Of a stretch of DNA of 64,000 bases, positions 58,441-64,000 are shown piece by piece; the first letter of the stretch is position 1; the number at the start of each line of letters is the position of its first letter. The stretch covers positions 4,280 through 68,279 of the forward strand of contig CAWWAF010000006.1 in NCBI GenBank assembly GCA_963934795.1, given 5' to 3'. The notes under the pieces were generated by a model that worked only from the letters and a program-made list of their open reading frames with translations, was not told the origin of the DNA and made no database searches. This DNA comes from UBA8438 sp963934795 (GTDB taxonomy: Bacteria > Acidobacteriota > Vicinamibacteria > Vicinamibacterales > UBA8438). The position numbers and the translations under genes were made by a program.

Positions 58441-58899
58441 CTACTTCAGATTCGAGTAGTCGGTGGGACTCATCCAGTAGACCTCGGCGCTGATCGGCAC
58501 CGGGTATTTCGCTAGTAGGGCATCCCACGCCGGATCAGCCGCGAATTTCGCCCAGACGTCCTGCCGCTGCTCGAGATCATCGTAGGCCAACATCCAGACC
58601 AGTGTGTTCGGATCGTCAAGACGCTGCCAGACCGCGATCACCTCAGCCCCATGCTTCTCGAAGATGGAGACCTCTTCCTCGCGGAAGCGCTGATGCAGGG
58701 TGTCGATATCACCGCCTTCGGCGACGTTTGCGGTGTACATCCGGATTTCAAAACACCGTGCGCTTGAGTCGACGTTTTTCGAAAAGTCGGCTGGTAGCTG
58801 GCCCTTTGGACCGCACGGCGGCGGCCCTGGACGCTGGGCCTGCGCTGTTCCGGTAAACGCGAAGCCGATGACCACGGCGGCGAGAATCGCTCTTTTCAT
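58441..58899 (-). CDS. Exported NIPSNAP-family protein
   Basis: The 152-aa protein has a signal peptide (VVIGFAFTGTAQA) and a NIPSNAP ferredoxin-like domain: CFEIRMYTANVAEG, LHQRFREEEVSIFEKHG and WAKFAADPAWDALLAKYP. This group acts as small-molecule-binding or dimeric alpha/beta domains of unknown role. GGGAG precedes ATG 58899. It ends at a strong intrinsic terminator located within the opposing uracil-DNA glycosylase gene. Confidence 0.87.
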   Translation of the reverse strand: MKRAILAAVVIGFAFTGTAQAQRPGPPPCGPKGQLPADFSKNVDSSARCFEIRMYTANVAEGGDIDTLHQRFREEEVSIFEKHGAEVIAVWQRLDDPNTLVWMLAYDDLEQRQDVWAKFAADPAWDALLAKYPVPISAEVYWMSPTDYSNLK

Positions 58900-59338
58900 G
58901 CCTGTCTCCCTCTCAAATGGTTGGCGGCCTCCGTGACGTGTCGGTTGTTGCCATCGGGACCGGTGCCAGAATATTTCTTCGACACCGCATTATAGGGAAC
59001 TCCTTCGAGTCTCGGAAGCCGGGGGCACGCCGCCTGGACTATTGGTCGCCTCGAATGATGACGGGACGCGGCCCCTCGGTGCCTCGGCAGACATCCCCGC
59101 GCGACCCTGGCCCAAGCCACACCAGCTCCTCCGTTGTCGCCCTGCGGCGGTGTTCCATGGGATGCATCCTGCATCTCAGTTGCCATCCTCAACCGTAGAC
59201 CAGGTCGAGCCGGCCCGGACAGTTCGCGACCGGGCATGCGTCCCCCAGCTGGTCGGTGGCGGACAAGATCTCGTGAAACGGCGTGTCCGTGCTCTCCGGT
59301 TCCGCGTCCATCTCTGTTCCTCCAGTCGGCTCATGGAT
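58900..59338. other. Intergenic region, nothing recognised
   Basis: The 439 nt between the NIPSNAP start and the 59339-59791 gene contain open frames on both strands, but none has a plausible RBS, domain or coding bias. No RNA gene, terminator or repeat was seen. Confidence 0.5.
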
Positions 59339-59791
59339 TCATGCTTGGGCGCGGCGCGCTTGGCGCACCCGACCTCTGGCAAGCTCGCGCAGCCGCTGTT
59401 CCAGCTCGTCCAATCCCTCGACACCGGGGCACGTCTCGGCCACGTATTGGATCCAATTCTCTACATAGCGGTCGAGCCAGCGCTCGAAATCACGACACGC
59501 GTCTTCGGTCGAGATGACCGCCAGGCTTCGGTCGGTCCAGATGGCGAAGCGTCCCGCCGCCAGATCAAACAGTTGGGCACGGTACACGACCTGATCGAGC
59601 GTGATCTGCGCCGAGTCGATCATCGCGGCGTCCATCGCGCGAAGCCGGTCGCGGGCCGCGTCCGTGGCCGTCGTCCAGATCGCGTGCCCCGGGGCACCGG
59701 GAGGAAACAGATTGTGTCCCTCCAGTGGGTCGCGATGCGACCAGCGCGGTTGGGCCGCCTCGAGAGTCGACAGTCGAGGCTCATCAGGCAT
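59339..59791 (-). CDS. Protein of unknown function (150 aa)
   Basis: The product is soluble, helical and acidic, with LDQVVYRAQLFDLAAGRFAI, WTDRSLAVISTEDACRDFER, a Trp-rich WLDRYVENWIQYVAETCPGV and a basic C-terminus (RGRVRQARRAQA). No signal peptide or membrane segment. No family recognised. A TATACT box lies 6 nt before ATG 59791 and there is no RBS, so it probably uses a leaderless transcript, which supports it as a real gene. Confidence 0.65.
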   Translation of the reverse strand: MPDEPRLSTLEAAQPRWSHRDPLEGHNLFPPGAPGHAIWTTATDAARDRLRAMDAAMIDSAQITLDQVVYRAQLFDLAAGRFAIWTDRSLAVISTEDACRDFERWLDRYVENWIQYVAETCPGVEGLDELEQRLRELARGRVRQARRAQA

Positions 59792-59797
59792 CAGAGG

Positions 59798-59803
59798 AGT
59801 ATA
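59798..59803 (-). promoter_or_regulatory. TATACT -10 box 6 nt before start of 59339-59791 (leaderless pattern)
   Basis: On the minus strand TATACT is separated from ATG 59791 by exactly six nucleotides, the same spacing as at 31682 and 37946. No -35 hexamer or Shine-Dalgarno sequence is seen. Confidence 0.5.
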
Positions 59804-59932
59804 GTGGCCCCGAACCGGTCCGTCCGCGCGAGCGGGATGAACCGCAACATATGGTGCGTGGTTGGTTTACAATGTGCGCTCAATAGTTGTGGCGGGTAGG
59901 CCGACGTCTCGCATCATTCGTGTCTGGTGCCT

Positions 59933-61438
59933 ATGAGAAAAATGGTAGCCCTCCTAGGGCTAATATCGGCGCTCGCGTTGGTGCTCCCGTCGTCGCAGGG
60001 GACCCTGCCGGCGGTGGCCGCACAGGCCCCGACGGAGCCCCAGTTGCCCCCGGTTGAGTCGCCGTCCCGATCAGCGCTCCTGCCGGCGCAGGAGCACGTG
60101 TATGCGCGGTATCAAGCCGACATTGCGGCCGTGCAGCGATTCCGCCCCACCCATCACTTCTGGCGGCACATTTTTACGATTCCTGATGGCAGTATCATTT
60201 TCGGCAGCGCCGAAGATGGCCGGTTGCTTGCGACCTTTCCGACCCAGGGCAATTGGGGCAGCGAGGGTGTCTGGGAAGATGAGGCGCTGGCGAACACGCT
60301 CGAAGGGGTGCGCCTTCAGTCTCGTCTGACCCGCCGCCGAGACCAGGTGGAAGCACTGCTGACCCCGATGGTTGGTGAGGTCGTGCACAACCCGACGCGA
60401 GGGCGATTCTTGTCGCCCAATGCCGCGCGATACGGCGGGTTTCTCGACCAGTGGGGGCAGATCTACGAACGGTTCGGGGTCCCGGCCGAGATCGGATTGG
60501 CGCAGGCGGTGGTGGAGTCCGGCCTGAATGGACGGGCTCGTTCAGGCGCATCGGCCTTGGGGTTCTGCCAGTTCTTGCGGCGGAACTGGAACCATCTGAA
60601 CCGGCTGGCGCCGAACGTCATCGAGGCCTTCAACCAGACAACGCAGGCACCCTACTGTGCCGCGTATCTGAGTATTCTGGCGACGATGTATGGCAGTTTC
60701 ATTCCGGCCCTTTCGGAGCATCATGCCGGGGGCGTGAATGTCGGGCGCACCCTCATCAACGGGGAACGGCTGGGGGGAGCCAATACTCGCGAGCAGTATC
60801 TGATGGGGTCGGAGTTTGCGCGCGACTTGCGGCGCATCTCGATCCAACGCTACAAGAACTTGTTTCGGACTTACGGGCCACGTTCGTTCCGGTACGCCGA
60901 GATGGTGTTCGGCAACACGGTCAACGTGCAGCAGATGAGTCTTGAGCGGCCGCAAGTCCCGATTTTTGCGATGCGTACATCGCGCGCCCTGTCCATGAGC
61001 GAGCTCCGACGCACGACTGGGATGGACACCAGCGAACTCAAGCGGTTCAACCCGGCGCTGGTCAAGCAGGTTCCGGCGCGCGCGAATCTCTATCTACCTA
61101 GATATGTGGAGGCGTTTGGTGAAGACGTGTCGTTTTGGCATCGCCCGCCGAACCCTACGTTTGCCGAGGTTCTCGACAGGTTTGTGCGCCTCGAAGACGG
61201 CGTGGAGCGGTGGCATGAGGCGTCCTTTGAACCGACGTTGCGCGAATTTCAACGGCGGTTCGAGGAGACCGACAGCGAGGAAGGGGCCGTGATGGCGACG
61301 ACGTTGCGTTACGTCATCGGCGATCTCCGCACCAGTCGCCGCGCAGCCATCTTGTCGGACTTTCGAACCGATGGACGCATTCTGGAGTTGTTCCAGCGCG
61401 GACTCCGAGAACTGCGTGCGGCGATCCCCGGCGCGTAG
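59933..61438 (+). CDS. Lytic transglycosylase-like (SLT domain) protein with LysM-like end
   Basis: The 501-aa exported protein has a signal peptide, an unusual ~130-residue N-terminal region, then an SLT goose-lysozyme-like domain with catalytic Glu195 in GLAQAVVESGLNGRA, followed by SGASALGFCQFL and HHAGGVNVGRTL. A C-terminal LysM-like segment (LRRTTGMDTSELKRFNP, ANLYLPRYVE) suits peptidoglycan binding. Such enzymes cleave the MurNAc-GlcNAc bond to form 1,6-anhydro ends. A TACAAT at 59868-59873 could be the -10. ATG 59933 is the start; a GTG 6 nt upstream is less likely. Confidence 0.85.
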   Translation: MRKMVALLGLISALALVLPSSQGTLPAVAAQAPTEPQLPPVESPSRSALLPAQEHVYARYQADIAAVQRFRPTHHFWRHIFTIPDGSIIFGSAEDGRLLATFPTQGNWGSEGVWEDEALANTLEGVRLQSRLTRRRDQVEALLTPMVGEVVHNPTRGRFLSPNAARYGGFLDQWGQIYERFGVPAEIGLAQAVVESGLNGRARSGASALGFCQFLRRNWNHLNRLAPNVIEAFNQTTQAPYCAAYLSILATMYGSFIPALSEHHAGGVNVGRTLINGERLGGANTREQYLMGSEFARDLRRISIQRYKNLFRTYGPRSFRYAEMVFGNTVNVQQMSLERPQVPIFAMRTSRALSMSELRRTTGMDTSELKRFNPALVKQVPARANLYLPRYVEAFGEDVSFWHRPPNPTFAEVLDRFVRLEDGVERWHEASFEPTLREFQRRFEETDSEEGAVMATTLRYVIGDLRTSRRAAILSDFRTDGRILELFQRGLRELRAAIPGA

Positions 61439-61491
61439 GGCCACCTGCTGGTAGACGAGGCTGAACCCCGAAATCCGTAATGGAGAGCGCC

Positions 61492-62637
61492 ATGTCCATT
61501 CGAGCGCAGGCGTTGGTCGCGGTCATCGGTGTATGCGCGGTCGGGCTCACCGTCGCCTCCAGCGCTTCTGCCCAGGCGAACATTCCGCGTACCCCGTCAG
61601 GTCACCCCGACTTGTCAGGGACGTATGACACCGCCACCGTGACGCCACTTCAGCGGCCACAGGCCTTCGGTGATCGGCTGACGCTGACCGCTGAAGAAGC
61701 GGCGATCATCGCCTCGGACCCGGATGGTCTCGCCATTACCTTCAACTTGTCGCCGGCTGGATCGGATGAGCGGCAGGCCGCGCTGGACGACGAACAGCGG
61801 GCCGGGTTCGAGACCGGCGATGGGAATCGGGAAGCCCCACCGGCGGGTGGCGATGGGTCTGGCGGCGCGGCGGGGAATGTGGGTGGATACAACACGTTCT
61901 GGATCGATCGCGGCGATGCAGCGTTCCAGTTGGACGGCCTGGTGCGAACCTCGATCATTACTGACCCGTCGAACGGACGACGCCCACCCTTGACCGAGGA
62001 GGCGAGCGCGGCCGCCCGAGCGCGGTTCGGCGCTTTTCGGGAGAACAGCGGAACGGCCTGGTGGCTCGAAGACGACCTGGCCGCCGCGGGACCCTACGAT
62101 CATCCTGAGCAGCGGCCGCACGCGGAACGGTGTCTGATGGGGTTCGGATCCACTGCGGGCCCGCCCATGTTGTCGGTCCTGTACAACAACATGAAGCGCA
62201 TTGTGCAGACCGACGACACCGTGGTCATTCTGGTCGAGATGGTGCACGACGCCCGTGTCGTCCGGATGAATGCCGAGCACAACCCGCCTGAGATTCGTAG
62301 CTGGCTCGGTGATTCGGTGGGTCGCTGGGAGGGCGATACCCTCGTCGTCGACACCACGAACTTCACGGACAACCCGTCCCTCGGCGGTGCCTCACGCAAT
62401 CTGCATGTCGTCGAGCGGTTCTCTCGCATCGACGCCGATACGCTGCTCTACGGGTTCACCGTCGAGGACCCGACGGTGTGGAGCGCCCCCTGGAGCGGTG
62501 AGTATCCGTGGCCCGCCTCGGACAGCAAGATCTACGAGTACGCCTGTCACGAGGCGAACTACTCGTTCGGCGGGATTCTGCGGGGTGCCCGGGTGCTCGA
62601 GCAGGACGCGCGCGACGAGGCCGGGGCACGCGACTAG
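61492..62637 (+). CDS. Exported protein of the DLQGxW/YEYACHE family, copy 3
   Basis: The 381-aa protein has a signal peptide (VGLTVASSASAQA), then GHPDLSGTYDTATVTPLQRP, a Gly-rich insert (APPAGGDGSGGAAGN), SIITDPSNGRRPPLTEEA, AERCLMGFGSTAGPP, VHDARVVRM, GRWEGDTLVVDTTNF and the C-terminal YEYACHEANYSFGGILRGAR. The blocks align with 27884-28894 and 43802-44776; this copy is longer in the middle. GGAGAG lies upstream of ATG 61492. Function unknown. Confidence 0.86.
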   Translation: MSIRAQALVAVIGVCAVGLTVASSASAQANIPRTPSGHPDLSGTYDTATVTPLQRPQAFGDRLTLTAEEAAIIASDPDGLAITFNLSPAGSDERQAALDDEQRAGFETGDGNREAPPAGGDGSGGAAGNVGGYNTFWIDRGDAAFQLDGLVRTSIITDPSNGRRPPLTEEASAAARARFGAFRENSGTAWWLEDDLAAAGPYDHPEQRPHAERCLMGFGSTAGPPMLSVLYNNMKRIVQTDDTVVILVEMVHDARVVRMNAEHNPPEIRSWLGDSVGRWEGDTLVVDTTNFTDNPSLGGASRNLHVVERFSRIDADTLLYGFTVEDPTVWSAPWSGEYPWPASDSKIYEYACHEANYSFGGILRGARVLEQDARDEAGARD

Positions 62638-62677
62638 GTTCACGCGCGTCCGATCCGTCCACGCAACAAGTCCGCCA

Positions 62678-63936
62678 CTACTGGGCCAACAGGTCTGTGC
62701 GCACGTAAACCACCCCGGGTTCGCGTAGCGTCGCGCTGAGTTCCGCGTCGGTCAGGTCATCACGCACCGCGGACTCGAACGCTGCGCCCCGGAAGAGCTT
62801 CGCGTTGGCCCTCTACGTTGCTCGGTGCACCCGCATGTAGACACTGGCCTGGGCCTTGTCAATGCTCACCGTGGTCCGGTTGTCGCGCACGACGATCGCC
62901 TGCACCTCATGCATGCTTCGGACCCGAGACACCATGCGTTTGAGCATGCGACCGCGTCGATTTCGCACCCACCGGTAAATCAGCAAACCCACAACCGTCA
63001 GCGTGACGAGCCGGCCCGTACCTGCGTCCGATACCAGCAACCAGATGACCAGCAGGAGAAACCCGACGGTCGCGGCGAGCCCTGAGGGCCCGATAGGCAT
63101 CGTGTTCCTGAGCCACTCGAGGCCTTCTCGGACTCGCTCGCCAGGTGGCAGCGCACGCTGGACCCCTGAGTCGAGGTCTCGCTGCAGGCGACGCAGATCG
63201 TCGGCGAGTGTCTTGGCGTCTGGGTAGCGGTCCGTGGGTTGCTTCCGCAGGCACCGAGAGACGATGCGATGGAGGTCTGGCGGCAGATGCGTGTGGATCG
63301 CCGTAACCGCAGGTACCTCGTCAAACGCGATGGCGTGCATGGTGTCGAGCGGTGAATCGCCCTTGAATGGCAACGCTCCCGTGGCCATTTCATAGATCAC
63401 GATGCCCAGAGAAAACAGATCGGTGGTCTGGTCGACGCGGTCTCCGGATGGGAGCCGGCGGTTGGATCGAGTGCCTTGGCAAGACCGAAGCCGAGGATCT
63501 TGGCCTGCCCCTCTGGCGTTACCATGATGTTGTCGGAATTGATATCGCGGTGCACGATGCCCTTGGCGTGGGCTTGGGGCAGGCCGTCCGCGACCTGGAT
63601 TGCCAGATCCAGCGCACCCTCCAGAGCCAACTCCTTGCCCGCGATCAGCGGCCGCAGCGTGCGGCCCTCCACGAACTCCATCGCGATGAAGGTCGTGCCG
63701 TCCTGCTCGTCGACGTCGTAGATCTGCGCGATGGCGGAATGTGTGGTCGCGGCGGCGGCACGCGCTTCGCGCACAAACCGCTGGCGCGATTCCGGATCAG
63801 CGACCAACGCTGGTGTGAGCACCTTGAACGCCACCGCGCGCCGGAGACGGGTATCGCGGGCCCGATACACCGCGGCCATGCCGCCTTCACCCAGCTTGCT
63901 CGTGATTGCGTAGGGCTTGATGGTGGTGCCCACCAT
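62678..63936 (-). pseudogene. Decayed membrane Ser/Thr protein kinase
   Basis: The gene encodes the start of a PknB-type kinase (YAITSKLGEGGMAAVYRARD, AVAFKVL) but has several lesions. HRDxK has become HRDINSDN and DFG has become GFG (ILGFGLAK). The activation segment with MSPEQ is deleted, and the frame shifts between LDPTAGSHPE and GDRVDQTTDLFSLG near 63437. After a membrane helix (LAATVGFLLLVIWLLV), an in-frame TAG at 62813-62815 interrupts the cytoplasmic C-terminal domain, which continues as RANAKLFRGAAFES to a stop at 62678. It cannot make an active kinase. The intact relative is at 21757-23622. Confidence 0.85.
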
Positions 63937-64000
63937 GTGGATGTCCTGGGGTAGTGGTCTGATTGCTGCGTCACGCTGTTAGACGAAGATGTCGCGCGAG

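Noticed and set aside
59041..59300. Possible small gene in the 58900-59338 gap
   Set aside because: Frames exist on both strands but none has an RBS, motif or plausible composition.
1..64000. tRNA, rRNA, CRISPR, IS elements or att sites
   Set aside because: Looked for cloverleaf-like TTCGA contexts, direct-repeat arrays, transposase motifs and terminal inverted repeats; none were convincing. The decay junctions show no flanking IS ends.

Overview
The window is 64 kb of GC-rich bacterial chromosome. No rRNA, tRNA, CRISPR array, insertion sequence or plasmid function was recognised. The gene content suggests a heterotrophic Acidobacteriota of the Vicinamibacteria type: exported quinoproteins with PQQ-type propellers, multihaem and monohaem cytochromes, Ser/Thr kinases, class-C-type serine hydrolases, MBL-fold enzymes, secreted M20 and M28 peptidases, DUF6152, and a family with a DLQGxW/YEYACHE signature. 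This placement is inference from content; no phylogenetic marker is present. Most predicted proteins carry a signal peptide, lipobox or Tat signal, so the window reads mainly as cell-envelope and periplasmic metabolism.

Layout. 1-6.8 kb: end of a mandelate-racemase-type enolase gene, an octahaem cytochrome with a membrane partner, an endostatin/Len-like secreted protein, TPR lipoproteins and an NHL propeller. 6.9-11.4 kb: an operon of a 70-aa protein, a PQQ dehydrogenase and a monohaem propeller protein. 11.4-19.3 kb: ModA-like binding protein, serine hydrolase, propeller protein, formamidase/MBL pair, Tat lactonase, RodZ-type HTH protein. 19.4-27.5 kb: M28 peptidase, RarD, Ser/Thr kinase with a DUF1566-like end, CsgG-like protein, and a three-gene operon (small membrane protein, methyltransferase, PHP hydrolase). 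27.9-36.7 kb: DLQGxW protein, M20 peptidase, fumarylacetoacetase-like protein, a PhoA homologue lacking its nucleophile segment, a beta-barrel protein, a PepSY membrane protein, a DUF6152 pair. 36.7-46.8 kb: haem lipoprotein, Rap1a-like protein, broken ABC permease, cytochrome-quinoprotein fusion, lipase, serine hydrolase, second DLQGxW protein, chimeric phosphatase, creatininase-like protein. 46.9-57.5 kb: M20 peptidase, HupE-like and MBL pair, sulfite-oxidase-like enzyme, second Len-like protein, SDR/sugar dehydrogenase pair, copper-monooxygenase-like protein with an Ig-like partner. 57.7-64 kb: uracil-DNA glycosylase, NIPSNAP protein, lytic transglycosylase, third DLQGxW protein, and a decayed Ser/Thr kinase.

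Two themes stand out. First, decay is frequent: a frameshifted permease, a kinase with several lesions, a phosphatase whose C-terminus is antisense to an ECF sigma fragment, a PhoA homologue missing Asp-Ser, and several short gene remnants between intact genes. Second, expression signals are readable: overlapping stop/start pairs (ATGA/GTGA) mark operons, two strong intrinsic terminators lie on the minus strand, and several genes have a TATAAT/TATACT box only 6-9 nt before the start codon, which suggests leaderless transcripts. I did not find a clear new multi-gene system. The best candidates for new biology are the coupled 70-aa protein, the repeated DLQGxW family, the nucleophile-less PhoA, and the sigma/phosphatase chimera.
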